A stretch of DNA of 64,000 nucleotides from Ruminococcus_G sp964621905 (GCA_964621905.1 CAZUNG010000016.1:5471-69470); one strand, 5' to 3'. Shown: positions 34,059 to 43,532, numbered from the stretch's first letter. Numbers and translations: made by a program. Notes: generated by a model from the letters alone, not told the origin.

Positions 34059-34484
34059 TTATTCTGTAATATCAATGGTTATGCCGGATTTGAATTCGAC
34101 GGTGAACTTATCCGCATAGACGGTGATCTTCTGGATGAGCTTCCAGACATCAGCTTCGTCAAATTCTGTAATGTTCGTTTCCTGCTTTCCGATGAAGTCC
34201 TGCAGCTCTTTGATCCGGTTCATGGTTTCGGTACGTCTATGGTCATCGACCTCGGAGTCCTTTTTCATTTGCTGGAGCCTGAGGATCTCGTCGGTCAGGG
34301 CATCGTAGTTCTTTTGGTCACCGACGGCTTTGACGAGCTCTTTTTGCAGTTCCTCCATCCGAGCCTGAATGCCATCAGGTGAGAGAGTGTCGGTCGTGAT
34401 AACGGCTCTGGCTATGTTCTCTTGCAGCTGTTTCAGAAAAGCCTTTCTTTTTTGTACTTGCCGGAGAGGAATTTGACAGGCCAT
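34059..34484 (-). pseudogene. C-terminal fragment of a large serine recombinase
   Basis: About 135 residues that match the tail of large serine recombinases: a coiled-coil stretch (ARMEELQKELVKAVGDQKNY…) followed by FDEADVWKLIQKITVYADKF and a final EFKSGITIDI β-strand. The catalytic and recombinase domains are absent; the 5' side joins unrelated sequence near 34460. It is on the opposite strand from, and not simply the missing half of, the recombinase at 26786. It marks the edge of another decayed integrative element. Confidence 0.75.
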
Positions 34485-34522
34485 ATATCAAGGTTCCGCG
34501 TGACCGGGCGCTAAATCAATGT

Positions 34523-34897
34523 ATGACGCAGGAAACAATGGATAAGTTTGCGCCGATGACTGAAGAAAACCGCGAACAGATAAAAACCATGCCCTCGCTC
34601 TTTATGGCAGAAAATAATCAGTACGGGAAAGCTGATGAAAACCAGAATGTGATCTACGGGTTTGTGCCCGATATAAAGGTTTACGACAATTATGTAAAAG
34701 TTTATTACTGCGGCTATAGACTCGATGTCCCGCAGTGGAGACTGAACGAATTGTTAGAGGAGCTTCAACTTGTAGGTAATGATAAATTCAACGAACTGAA
34801 CCGGACTCACTGGTCAATCAAGCGCTGCGATCTGATTCAGGAGCTGCTTGAAGGCGGAGTCCAAATTCCCGTATTCACCATTGGTGATTCGCATTGA
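34523..34897 (+). CDS. Unrecognised protein, probably an N-terminally truncated gene
   Basis: A 124-residue frame from ATG 34523, but the frame stays open upstream and reads convincingly (GEEFDRPYIKVPRDRALNQC) back to about 34460, where it meets the recombinase fragment. There is no ribosome binding site at 34523, so this is likely the C-terminal part of a larger protein. The sequence (VIYGFVPDIKVYDNYVKVYY, HWSIKRCDLIQELLEGG) does not match a family I recognise. It precedes the HTH/RloC/BREX genes on the same strand by 13 bases and may be part of that defence locus. Confidence 0.5.
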   Translation: MTQETMDKFAPMTEENREQIKTMPSLFMAENNQYGKADENQNVIYGFVPDIKVYDNYVKVYYCGYRLDVPQWRLNELLEELQLVGNDKFNELNRTHWSIKRCDLIQELLEGGVQIPVFTIGDSH

Positions 34898-34910
34898 TGG
34901 AGGAAAGCAC

Positions 34911-35123
34911 ATGAGTAACGAAAACGAAATTATTACAAATGAAGCAATGCCTGAAAAATGGGTAAATCTTGAGGATATAGCTGAACACTTGAGCGTAAGT
35001 ACAGATACCGTCAGGAACTGGATAAAAGACGGAAAACTGCCATTCTATCGCGCGGGCAAACGCTATAAATTCAAAATTTCCGAAGTCGATGAATGGCTAC
35101 GTGATGGGAAGATCACGGATTAA
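34911..35123 (+). CDS. Excisionase/MerR-type helix-turn-helix protein
   Basis: A 70-residue protein with the 'helix-turn-helix domain-containing' excisionase pattern: VNLEDIAEHLSVSTDTVRNWIKDGKLPFYRAGKRYKF, then a short EVDEWL tail. Start ATG 34911 has GGAGG 7 bases upstream; the longer frame overlaps the preceding fragment. It directly precedes the RloC-like gene (38 bases) and probably regulates the defence operon; small HTH proteins of this type are frequent in such islands. Confidence 0.8.
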   Translation: MSNENEIITNEAMPEKWVNLEDIAEHLSVSTDTVRNWIKDGKLPFYRAGKRYKFKISEVDEWLRDGKITD

Positions 35124-35161
35124 ATGTTGCACGCAGAAATGTGGCAGAAGGGAGAATGCCT

Positions 35162-37447
35162 ATGCAGGACAAGATGAAGTCCCTCATAACAAATATAAAA
35201 TTAGATGCTGCCACTTTTCATGGTGAGACAGTAGAGCCTACATATATCAATTTCTTTTTCGGGAAAAATGGGGCTGGTAAAAGCACGGTAGCATATGCGT
35301 TTGACCACCCGGAGTGCCTTAAATGGCAGACCGGTGTAAATCCTGCCGACTACACGATCCTCATTTACAATCAGGAGTTTATAGATCGCAATCTGGCAAA
35401 CTACGGTGATCTCAAGGGCGTATTCACGCTCAGCGAGGAAAACGCTGAGACAAGGAAGCAGATTGATGATAAGACGGAGGAAAGAAAAGGCGTTATAGCT
35501 GATGGCAAGCAGGCTGCTGAAGACCGCGACAAAAAGAGTGGTGAGCTGAAACCACTGCGCGACGCATTCGAAACTACCTGCTGGGATGATACGGAGGATA
35601 TAAGAAAGAGCTTTGACCAGACGCAGAATGGCAAGAAAAAGAAGCTCCAATTTACAGATGAAGTGTTGTCCGGGAAGCACTCGCCGATTGAACACAAAAA
35701 AGAGGATATTCAGAAGCTATACGATATTGCCTATGATCCAAAGGCTCGGAAATATCCACTATTTAAGTCCACTGGTGATTTGGAAGGCGAATATGATCTG
35801 TCCGGTGAATGTCATCTCGGTGAAAAAGTAACCAGCCGGAGCGAGACACAGTTTGCACAGTTCATGAAGGCACTGAATGCGACCGAATGGGTGAAACAAG
35901 GCCATGCTGATTATGTGGTTGGCCATGATGACGACAAGTGTCCGTTCTGTCAGAGAAAGTTGCCGGACACCTTTGAAAAGGATATCGCAGAGGCCTTTGA
36001 CGAGGGATACCAGAAGGCTCTTGATGCTTTGGAATCTTTCGAAGCGGAATACGCAAGAAAGATGGCAGACCTGCTTGAGCTGCTGAAAAATAATCTGAGC
36101 GATGTATTCCCAAAGGTTCAGACCGCAGAATACGAAAAGCTCGTGGCGCAGCTTGAAACTGTCATTACAGAGAATGAGCAGCTGATAGCAAAGAAACGGA
36201 CTACACCGGGTGAGGCCGTGACGCTCAAAGATACAGATACCATTCTCTCTGATATTGATACAGCCGTAGCGGGTATCAATGAACTGATTCAGGAGAATAA
36301 CGACATCGTAGCTACCAAGCCGGATAAGCAGCTCGAATGCTTCAATATGGTATGGGAGGAAATCGCATTTATCCTGAAGGATAAAGTGGCGGCCTATACA
36401 AAGAGCAAGGGCGATATCGAGGCTGAAGCTAAGAGACTGGACGGAGATGTCAAAAAGCTGCAGGAGAAATATAAAGCCCTGTCGGCTGAAATTAATAAAC
36501 TCAATGCCAGCGTGATCAACACGGCGACTACGGTGGAAAGTATCAATGCCCACCTAAAGGATTCTGGATTTGAAGGATTCCGGCTCCGCGAAAAGGAAGG
36601 CGTCAAAGGTACTTACGAGGTTATCCGGGAGGATGGCAAGGTCGCGGAAAAGCTCAGCGAGGGTGAGCGTAACTTCATTGCTTTCCTGTACTTTTACCAC
36701 TTGGTGCGCGGCAGCCAGACCGAGACGGACTCCGGCAAGGATAAGGTCGTGGTCATAGATGATCCTGTTTCCAGTATGGACTCCAGTGCGCTCTTTATCG
36801 TCAGTGCGCTGGTGCGTGAAATGTTGGGTGTATGCAGCAATAACGTCCGACTGGAAGACCACGAATATAAAGGAAAGTATATTCAGCAGATTTTCATCCT
36901 GACGCACAATGCCTTCTTTCACAGGGAGATCACATACAATCAGGTTAGCCATTATCGGTATGTTTCGTTCTTTAAGGTAAGCAAGAAGAATAACATCTCG
37001 ACTGTAGAGAAATGCGTCATTGAGGCTACAAAGGTTTCTGAGAAGGATAGAAACTTCAATCCGGTTCAAAACTCCTATGCAGCTCTCTGGCGGGAATACG
37101 AAAAACTGGATGCGCCGATTCCGCTTATGAACGTGATCCGGAGAATCCTTGAATACTACTTTTTACAGTTGTGTGGCTTCGACAGTAGTTTTCTTAGCAC
37201 TACGGTGCTGAATGCGGTAAAAAAGCAGATCATGGACGAGGCTGCCGGTGGCGTTCCAGATTATACGAAATACCATCTCGCACAGGCTATGCTCTCTTAT
37301 ATAAACAGATCAGATGCTTTTAACGACGGACTCCACTTTGTAGATGAAAGCATTGATTGTGACCAATACAGAAGCGTATTCTATTCCATCTTTGAAGTGA
37401 TGAATCAAGGACAGCACTTCAAGCACATGATGGAGGAGGCAGAATAG
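35162..37447 (+). CDS. RloC-like AAA (ABC-type) ATPase with zinc hook, candidate anticodon nuclease
   Basis: A 761-residue SMC/Rad50-like ATPase of the AAA_13 group. Walker A is GKNGAGKST (34-42); a long coiled coil contains a zinc hook CPFC (C260, C263); the signature LSEGE is at 498-502 and Walker B ends in D533-D534. The C-terminal part has R660-x3-E664 (RRILE) and downstream histidines (H705, H752), compatible with the R-E-H set of PrrC/RloC tRNA anticodon nucleases. RloC acts in phage defence by cutting tRNA wobble positions. Start ATG 35162 (GGGAG 7 bases upstream). The gene looks intact; nuclease assignment is inference. Confidence 0.78.
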   Translation: MQDKMKSLITNIKLDAATFHGETVEPTYINFFFGKNGAGKSTVAYAFDHPECLKWQTGVNPADYTILIYNQEFIDRNLANYGDLKGVFTLSEENAETRKQIDDKTEERKGVIADGKQAAEDRDKKSGELKPLRDAFETTCWDDTEDIRKSFDQTQNGKKKKLQFTDEVLSGKHSPIEHKKEDIQKLYDIAYDPKARKYPLFKSTGDLEGEYDLSGECHLGEKVTSRSETQFAQFMKALNATEWVKQGHADYVVGHDDDKCPFCQRKLPDTFEKDIAEAFDEGYQKALDALESFEAEYARKMADLLELLKNNLSDVFPKVQTAEYEKLVAQLETVITENEQLIAKKRTTPGEAVTLKDTDTILSDIDTAVAGINELIQENNDIVATKPDKQLECFNMVWEEIAFILKDKVAAYTKSKGDIEAEAKRLDGDVKKLQEKYKALSAEINKLNASVINTATTVESINAHLKDSGFEGFRLREKEGVKGTYEVIREDGKVAEKLSEGERNFIAFLYFYHLVRGSQTETDSGKDKVVVIDDPVSSMDSSALFIVSALVREMLGVCSNNVRLEDHEYKGKYIQQIFILTHNAFFHREITYNQVSHYRYVSFFKVSKKNNISTVEKCVIEATKVSEKDRNFNPVQNSYAALWREYEKLDAPIPLMNVIRRILEYYFLQLCGFDSSFLSTTVLNAVKKQIMDEAAGGVPDYTKYHLAQAMLSYINRSDAFNDGLHFVDESIDCDQYRSVFYSIFEVMNQGQHFKHMMEEAE

Positions 37448-37484
37448 AACATGAAAATAATGAAAATCATAGAGGAGGCTAAAG

Positions 37485-37907
37485 ATGGGTAAAGTTATCA
37501 ATCGTGTCTCCTTCGCAAGTGCCCAGCGCAGTGGCCTCCTGAAGCCAATCATCTATTGTGGCGATTTTGCTGATAAAGGACAAGATGCAGAATCAATCAA
37601 TATAGAACTGGCAAAAGAACTGGAGGCGCTAAGGCCAAAGCGAAGAACGATGCAACTGGAAGCGTGCTTTAATCGCGTGTTGGATGGCTTGCCGGATAAT
37701 GTTGTGATAAAGGATTTTGATGTCATATTTAATCCGGCTTACAAAGTGGACGTTTTGAAGATGCTTGTAGCAGCGTGTAAGAGGAAGCCGTTTAGCGTGA
37801 TCTGGCCGGGAAAGTATGAGGATGGGAAACTGTTCTATGCGGAAGTAGGATACCCAGATTACAAGGTGTTCGATATAAACAATTATGACGTGACCTGCGT
37901 CATTTAG
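37485..37907 (+). CDS. BrxF-like protein (BREX type 3)
   Basis: A 140-residue protein whose second half, FDVIFNPAYKVDVLKML…VIWPGKYEDGKLFYAEVGYPDYK, resembles BrxF, the small protein found next to brxC in type 3 BREX phage-defence systems. The P-loop expected in the N-terminal half is not evident (PIIYCGDFADKGQ), so it is either a divergent member or has lost nucleotide binding. The adjacency to a BrxC N-terminus 12 bases downstream supports the call. AGGAGG precedes the ATG by 7 bases. Confidence 0.65.
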   Translation: MGKVINRVSFASAQRSGLLKPIIYCGDFADKGQDAESINIELAKELEALRPKRRTMQLEACFNRVLDGLPDNVVIKDFDVIFNPAYKVDVLKMLVAACKRKPFSVIWPGKYEDGKLFYAEVGYPDYKVFDINNYDVTCVI

Positions 37908-37919
37908 GAGGAAAGCCAC

Positions 37920-38225
37920 ATGAAATATTCTCAATTGATCAGCTTTAATCCGATAGAGGACGTCATCCAGCTTGTGACGGCTGAAAACAAAGACAAAGCT
38001 CGTGAATACGTTAAGACCTATGTCATGTCTGATTCCATGGCAGACGCACTGCAGGCTCCAATGATCGATCAACTGCAGATGGATGAGGTTATAGATAATA
38101 AAGGTGTTCTTGTTGTCGGTAACTATGGTACCGGTAAATCTCACCTTATGTTTGAGCTGATGCAGCATAGCAAATGGGTACTGACAAAAATGTGGATCAT
38201 CATAGAGCTTCTGAAGATAAAGTGA
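37920..38225 (+). pseudogene. BrxC/PglY (DUF6079) ATPase, only the N-terminus left
   Basis: 101 codons starting MKYSQLISFNPIEDVIQLV and containing VLVVGNYGTGKSHLM, a Walker A at 67-74 in the position typical of BrxC/PglY. Normal BrxC is about 1,100-1,250 residues; here the match ends shortly after the P-loop (~38165) and the frame closes at 38225. The remaining BREX type 3 genes (pglX, brxH, pglZ, brxA) are absent. The system is therefore not functional as BREX. Confidence 0.8.
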
Positions 38226-39005
38226 GGGCTGTTCATCCTGCATTAAATGAAATTCTATTTCTAAATAGAGATTATATAAGTTTTCCTGTATATCAGACAT
38301 GTGTGGTCACCTCTTTGTCAGTATTCCACCAGGAAGAATCTTTATTCTGTGATGTCGACGGATGTAAGAGTGAAGGATGTGATAGTTTTCATGGATTGTT
38401 TGAACAAAATATAGTAAACTGAATAAGAAAACAATTTTAATATAACGGGAGGTTTCTTTGGGACAGAGGTGCTGCTGCATATGATATCTGTCTGAGCATG
38501 CAGAGGATACTTGGTATCATTTTGCTTTTAGCAGGTTCATCGTGGACATACGGTATACGGGCTGACATTTATTTTTCACTTTATCTTCTCATTGGCATTT
38601 TATCTGGGATTATCATGTATAAAGTGAATCCGGAAACGCTCTACTGGTCCCTGGCATATTTTTGTGTATCGCAGCGGCGGTTATTAACCTGCAGGCAATG
38701 GTCAGGAATACTTATGTAGAATCTACGGCGAGCATACAGCGTGACTGTGAGCGAAATGTTGTACAGGAAGATTCGATGCTGATGAAAGAATTAGCATGCA
38801 GTTTCGGAAAAGGAGACACAACAGAGCAGTTAGAACGGCAGCGGAGGCAATATCCATGATGATCATTGATATTACCGTTATTGGACGATTTCTATCGGGG
38901 GTTCACTGGTTTATCGATATCGTAGGGGCATGTGGTTTGGACTTTCACTGAGCATGTATTATCTGGCGGTTATAAAGAGAATGGAGTCCACTTGATTATT
39001 GTGGT
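38226..39005 (+). pseudogene. Decayed stretch: membrane-protein remnant and PAP2 phosphatase fragment
   Basis: No intact gene. 38498-38859 reads as a small membrane protein broken by a frameshift near 38655: MQRILGIILLLAGSSW… continues in another frame as …VPGIFLCIAAAVINLQAMV…. 38857-38995 reads, with one further frameshift, SGVHWFIDIVG followed by GLSLSMYYLAVIKRMEST, the histidine-containing third motif and tail of a PAP2-type lipid phosphatase. The stretch 38226-38490 following the BrxC fragment holds nothing I recognise. Confidence 0.55.
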
Positions 39006-39099
39006 GTCAGCACTTATAATGACAATTAATTCCTGTAATGGGTATGAAACCGGTATTGTACCAGTAGTAATAGAATGAGAGGTAGGTAAAAGGGGACTT

Positions 39100-40002
39100 A
39101 TGAAAAATATTGTTAGTAATGAGATAATGGAAGCGGCACAGAAGCTGAGTTTAAATTATCAGGGACAGAAATTATTTGATGTTGCAATCGGCGAGAGACT
39201 GCCGAGCCGTGATGTGATCAATTCTATCGTTGATGATCTGAGAGATATCTCGTTTCCGGGCTTCTTTGGCAGGGAAAATATGGGATATGTATCAAAAGAA
39301 AATTTTGCAGGAAATAAGCTTTCACTGATTTACGATAAATTGTTTCGCCAGATCAAAGTGGCGTTATCATACGGAAACCGTGAAAAGTCATATGAGGAAA
39401 TAAAAAAAGAAGCGGAAATGAAATGTCTTTCCTTTATTCGAACAATGGCTGACATTCAGGAAATGCTGATTCAGGATGTGGAAGCGGGGTTCAATGGTGA
39501 TCCGGCGGCTAAAAGCAGGGAAGAGATCATTTTTTCGTATCCGGGCCTGTATGCGATTTTCGTATACCGCTATGCACATGTGCTGTATGAGCTGAAAGTT
39601 CCTTTTGTACCAAGAATCATGACGGAATATGCACACAGCCAGACCGGAATTGATATCAATCCGGGCGCGCAGATTGGGAAAAGCTTTTTCATAGACCATG
39701 GGACGGGAATAGTAATCGGGGAGACAACGTCTATCGGGGACAATGTGAAGATATACCAGGGTGTTACGCTGGGGGCTTTGTCAACCAGAAAAGGGCAGCA
39801 GTTATCCGGGGTGAAACGCCATCCAACGATTGAGGATAACGTAGTCATTTATGCAAATACTACAGTTCTGGGCGGTGAGACGGTTGTGGGAGCAAATTCT
39901 GTGATTGCCGGAAACACATTTATCACAGCATCCATTCCGCCTGACACGAAGGTAGCGTCCACGATGCCTGAGCTGGAAATAAAGCACAGTAAGAAAGTAT
40001 GA
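39100..40002 (+). CDS. cysE: Serine O-acetyltransferase
   Basis: A 300-residue enzyme that makes O-acetylserine from serine and acetyl-CoA, the substrate of the cysK product encoded at 5.0 kb. An α-helical N-terminal domain is followed by the left-handed β-helix of hexapeptide repeats (IDINPGAQIGKSFFIDHGTG, VIGETTSIGDNVKIYQGVTLG) with the catalytic D/H pair in FIDHGTG. It is the longer EpsC-like form seen in clostridia. AGGGGAC lies upstream of the ATG; a long hairpin follows the stop. It stands alone between decayed regions. Confidence 0.93.
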   Translation: MKNIVSNEIMEAAQKLSLNYQGQKLFDVAIGERLPSRDVINSIVDDLRDISFPGFFGRENMGYVSKENFAGNKLSLIYDKLFRQIKVALSYGNREKSYEEIKKEAEMKCLSFIRTMADIQEMLIQDVEAGFNGDPAAKSREEIIFSYPGLYAIFVYRYAHVLYELKVPFVPRIMTEYAHSQTGIDINPGAQIGKSFFIDHGTGIVIGETTSIGDNVKIYQGVTLGALSTRKGQQLSGVKRHPTIEDNVVIYANTTVLGGETVVGANSVIAGNTFITASIPPDTKVASTMPELEIKHSKKV

Positions 40003-40025
40003 AAAACGTCAGATAATGGCATGTA

Positions 40026-40074
40026 ACAAAGCCGGCAATCAGCAGGAATGATTCCTGAGGATTGCCGGCTTTGT
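40026..40074. terminator. Long symmetrical hairpin after cysE
   Basis: A 15-bp stem (ACAAAGCCGGCAATC and complement), symmetrical AG/AG internal loop, then a second 6-bp stem (CAGGAA / TTCCTG). There is no long U-run, so termination is likely but not certain. Confidence 0.65.
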
Positions 40075-40217
40075 CAGTGCGCAGAAAACATATTACGCTG
40101 CTTAATTGATTTATACAACAAAAAAGGATATTACAAGTCTGCCTTTTGGAGTGTCTGCATGTTATAGTAATAAATCTAACCGGTAAATACTCATATTGGG
40201 GAAATACGGCAAATCAA

Positions 40218-41055
40218 ATGGGAAATTTGTATTCATCGGAAGGTTTCGAAGAACTTGTGGAACTGAATCAGTAGGCTCATGAGATTTCGATGAAGATGAC
40301 AGATTATGAGCAGGAGGGACAAAATTATATCGGCCGATTTGCAATGACTGAGGACAGAGATTGTGATATCAAGGTCTATGACTGGCGTTCACCGATTGCC
40401 AGTGTGTTCTGCCGATTCGGGCTGAGCGCTGCAGAACACCTGGCCCCTCCGGTTTGATGAAAGGGGAGGCCAGTCTGAAGCGGCAGTATGAGATCCAAGA
40501 CAGTAAATTGGAATATTATTTTGATTCCGAGACGGAAATTATGGATACATACTGATTCAGGGTGTTGCGGGTAGCGGAAAGACAACGGTTGCCCTTCACC
40601 GCACAGCCTTTTTGCTGTACCAGGGAGCGTTGGAAAAGCTTTATGCCAATAATAGTTTAATCATTTCGCCAAATCGCCTGTTTGGGCAGTATATCTCAAA
40701 AATTCTGCCGGAACTGGGCGGGGAACATGTGGCTTCCTATATATTTGAAGAGATCATTGAAACGTATATTCACACCGGTCGGTTTCAGCCTTACCGGGAA
40801 TTTCTGGAGCTTCTGGCAGAGAACAGAAAACGAAAAGGATCTTTATCTGCGTCTGCTGTACGACGGGAGATATGCCAGTAATATCTGTGCATTCACCCGT
40901 GAAAATATGTGTACGGGGACGATGTTTTATGAAGATGCATGATGTATCTGTTTCCTTCAGCTACTGCAGACGGGGCCGGGAGAGGAGAGCAGAGCGGGCC
41001 GCCAGTTCATCATCGATGAGGTCCAGCTTTACTTTCAACAGATAAGTCTGAATGA
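40218..41055 (+). pseudogene. HelD-type UvrD-like helicase remnant
   Basis: Pieces of a HelD (RNA-polymerase-recycling, helicase IV-like) protein in broken frames: the early SSEGFEELVELNQ with an in-frame stop, NYIGRFAMTED, VYDWRSPIASVF, LKRQYEIQDSKLEYYFD, then after a stop the Walker A region IQGVAGSGKTTVALHRTAFLLYQ and the following ~85 residues. The rest of the motor domains are missing except short traces (FIIDEVQLYFQQ). An intact HelD has ~700-780 residues; less than half is represented here. Confidence 0.8.
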
Positions 41056-41071
41056 AAAGGTTATCGTATCG

Positions 41072-41285
41072 TTGAGTATCCATCGGACCGGCAAGCTGCA
41101 GATCTTTGAGAAGCGCAGTGACCCGTTTGTATTTTTTCCGGAGATGTTCCGTGACTTCAGCGAGGCTGTATGGGAACAGCAGGCAGCTAAGCGCTATACT
41201 GATTTTTTGAAATGCAATAAAAATCGTCGGGTCATGTTCTGGGAACTGGGGACAGGTTATAATGCTCCGGGTATCATAAAATATA
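41072..41285 (+). pseudogene. C-terminal fragment of a Sir2-like NAD-dependent deacylase
   Basis: About 70 codons ending FWELGTGYNAPGIIKY, which matches the conserved ELGVGFNTP-type strand at the end of sirtuin-like proteins. The NAD-binding and catalytic histidine regions are absent. It is wedged between the HelD and CAT remnants with no spacer, so the surrounding deletions fused unrelated genes. Confidence 0.65.
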
Positions 41286-41540
41286 ATATAATGATATCTA
41301 TTCTTTCTCTCCGCTGCCTTTTATATCCTATACACATACTTCGTATACAAATGCCGGCAGAAAAGGAAATGCAGTGCCGCTGTTTGACTGGGGAAAATAT
41401 TATGAGAGAAAAGGAAAAACCGTACTGCTGTTTTCGGTTCAGGTACATCATTCTTTTGTGGATGGAATCCATGCGGGCAAGTTCGCCGGACAGCTTCAGA
41501 ATTATCTGGATACTTGTTTTCATTTGTATTATAATGATAA
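41286..41540 (+). pseudogene. C-terminal fragment of a type A chloramphenicol acetyltransferase-like protein
   Basis: With one frame change, the sequence reads PLPFISYTHTSYTNAG … VPLFDWGKYYERKGK … FSVQVHHSFVDGIHAG, containing the CAT catalytic motif HHxxxDG, then the C-terminal helix FAGQLQNYLD. Roughly the last 85 of ~215 residues survive. It has no start signal and cannot confer resistance. Confidence 0.75.
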
Positions 41541-41575
41541 GAATGATGAACGCGGTAAGATACAGGAGGACTTAG

Positions 41576-42625
41576 ATGGATAACCAGGAAAAGAAGCATG
41601 AGCGAAGGGTTCGGTATAAAGGAACACATCCACGGGCTTATAAAGAAAAATATAAAGAACTTCAGCCGGAAAAATACCCGGAAACTGTAAAGCACGTGAT
41701 ACAAAAAGGCAGTACGCCGGTTGGAATGCACATTTCAATATGTGTCAGTGAAATATTGAAGTTCCTCCAGATTCAGCCGGGCCAGAGAGGGCTTGATGCA
41801 ACGCTGGGATACGGCGGACATACGCTGGAAATGTTGAAATGTCTGCAGTCAAAAGGTCATATCTATGCACTGGATGTAGATGCCGTCGAATCGGCTAAAA
41901 CGCAGGAGAGACTTGCGGGACTGGGCTATGGAGAGGATATTCTGACGATTAAGCATCTGAACTTTGCCGATATCGATCAGGTGGCCGCAGAGGCGGGGGC
42001 TTTTGATTTTGTGCTGGCGGATCTGGGCGTATCTTCCATGCAGATCGACAACCCGGAGCGCGGATTCTCCTATAAACATGACGGACCGCTCGACCTGAGA
42101 CTGGATTCGGAGAGGGGGATATCCGCTGCAGAACGATTGCGGGACATATCCCGGGAAGAACTGCAGGGAATGCTGATTGAAAATGCAGACGAACCCTACG
42201 CCAAAGAGATAGCGCAGGCTGTTGTGTCAGCTAGGAAAAGGGGAATGAATATTTCCACGACATCACAGCTGAGAACGCTCATCGGGGATACGCTGAGCCG
42301 GATGAAGCTTGAAAATCCAAAAGAGGCAATCAAGAAATCGTGCCAGAGAACATTTCAGGCACTTCGGATAGATGTCAACAGTGAGTATGAAGTTCTGTAT
42401 GAATTCCTGGAAAAACTGCCGGATGTTATGGCAAAAGGAGGACGCGCTGCCATCCTGACTTTTCACTCGGGGGAAGACCGGATTGTAAAAAAATCCTTTC
42501 AGCAATTGCGGCGTCAGGGAATCTACAGCGAAGTTGCAGATGAAGTAATCCGGCCGTCAGCAGAAGAATGTATCAGGAACAGCCGTGCACGGTCAACGAA
42601 AATGCGCTGGGCGATCAAAGCATAG
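41576..42625 (+). CDS. RsmH-like SAM-dependent methyltransferase (paralogue of 16S rRNA m4C1402 methyltransferase)
   Basis: A 349-residue protein with a basic N-terminal extension of ~40 residues, then the RsmH fold: GLDATLGYGGHTLEML (SAM motif I), FDFVLADLGVSSMQIDNPERGFSY, and the C-terminal LTFHSGEDRIVKKSF. Canonical rsmH sits with mraZ and ftsL in the division cluster; here it stands alone, so this is probably the second copy known from Lachnospiraceae. It should methylate an rRNA cytosine, but the target of the paralogue is not established. AGGAGG is 7 bases upstream. Confidence 0.85.
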   Translation: MDNQEKKHERRVRYKGTHPRAYKEKYKELQPEKYPETVKHVIQKGSTPVGMHISICVSEILKFLQIQPGQRGLDATLGYGGHTLEMLKCLQSKGHIYALDVDAVESAKTQERLAGLGYGEDILTIKHLNFADIDQVAAEAGAFDFVLADLGVSSMQIDNPERGFSYKHDGPLDLRLDSERGISAAERLRDISREELQGMLIENADEPYAKEIAQAVVSARKRGMNISTTSQLRTLIGDTLSRMKLENPKEAIKKSCQRTFQALRIDVNSEYEVLYEFLEKLPDVMAKGGRAAILTFHSGEDRIVKKSFQQLRRQGIYSEVADEVIRPSAEECIRNSRARSTKMRWAIKA

Positions 42626-42653
42626 CGTGGAAAATATGGGGGAGGAAAAAGAC

Positions 42654-43532
42654 GTGACGGCACAGTTGAAAAATGTATTGGCGATGTCAGCATTCGGAAC
42701 GCTTGCAGTTTTTATACGTAATATAGAGATCAGTTCAATGGAGACTGCCTTCTGGCGTGGTGTCATAGCGCTGGGAGTGCTGTGGCTGATCAGAAAAGTC
42801 TTTTACCGGAAAACAACTGTTTCAATGGACGGAAAGGAGCGAGCACTTTTGTTCCTGGCTGGCATGGCCGTGGGGCTGAACTGGGCGCTTCTGTTTACAG
42901 CCTATGAACATACCAGTGTGGCTGTGGCAACTCTGTCGTATTACTTTGCGCCGGTGATCGTTATTATACTCTCACCTTTTTTATTTAAAGAGAGAATGAC
43001 GGTTTTTCAGTTTGCATGTTTTGTGATGGCAAGTCTGGGACTTGTGCTGGTGATTGGGACCAGCGGTTTCGGAAATGATGGAAGTTATCTGGGAGTTCTC
43101 TGTGGTCTTGGTGCGGCAGTATTTTATGCGAGTGTTGTGCTGATCAACAAAGTCGTGAAGAATGTCAGCGGACTGGACCGCACCTTTATCCAGTTTTGGG
43201 GGGCTGTCGCGCTCTTGCTGGTGGTCCTGGTAACCACGGAGGGATTTCAGATTCAGAATGCCTCTTCCAAAAGTTTAGCAAATCTGCTGATCGTTGGTGT
43301 GGTGCATACAGGGCTTTGTTACTGGCTGTATTTCTCTTCGATTAAAGATATGCCGGGACAGCAGACAGCGATTTTAAGTTATATTGATCCGTTTGTGGCA
43401 ATTCTCGTGTCGGTCATGGTTTTCAATGAGACGATACGGCCGGTGCAGGCAGTTGGAGCGGTTTTGATTCTGGGATTTACTTGCCTGTATGAGATCAGAA
43501 AGGGAGGTGACTGCATTGCTGGAAATACCTGA
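42654..43532 (+). CDS. EamA/DMT-family transporter
   Basis: A 292-residue membrane protein with ten helices in two EamA repeats (the second begins GVLCGLGAAVFYASVVLINK and ends near GAVLILGFTCLYEI). Drug/metabolite transporters export amino acids, nucleotides or drugs; the substrate is unknown. I chose GTG 42654 because GGGGGAGG lies 8 bases before it; ATG 42636 is in frame but has no such site. It is 28 bases after the rsmH paralogue. Confidence 0.85.
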   Translation: MTAQLKNVLAMSAFGTLAVFIRNIEISSMETAFWRGVIALGVLWLIRKVFYRKTTVSMDGKERALLFLAGMAVGLNWALLFTAYEHTSVAVATLSYYFAPVIVIILSPFLFKERMTVFQFACFVMASLGLVLVIGTSGFGNDGSYLGVLCGLGAAVFYASVVLINKVVKNVSGLDRTFIQFWGAVALLLVVLVTTEGFQIQNASSKSLANLLIVGVVHTGLCYWLYFSSIKDMPGQQTAILSYIDPFVAILVSVMVFNETIRPVQAVGAVLILGFTCLYEIRKGGDCIAGNT

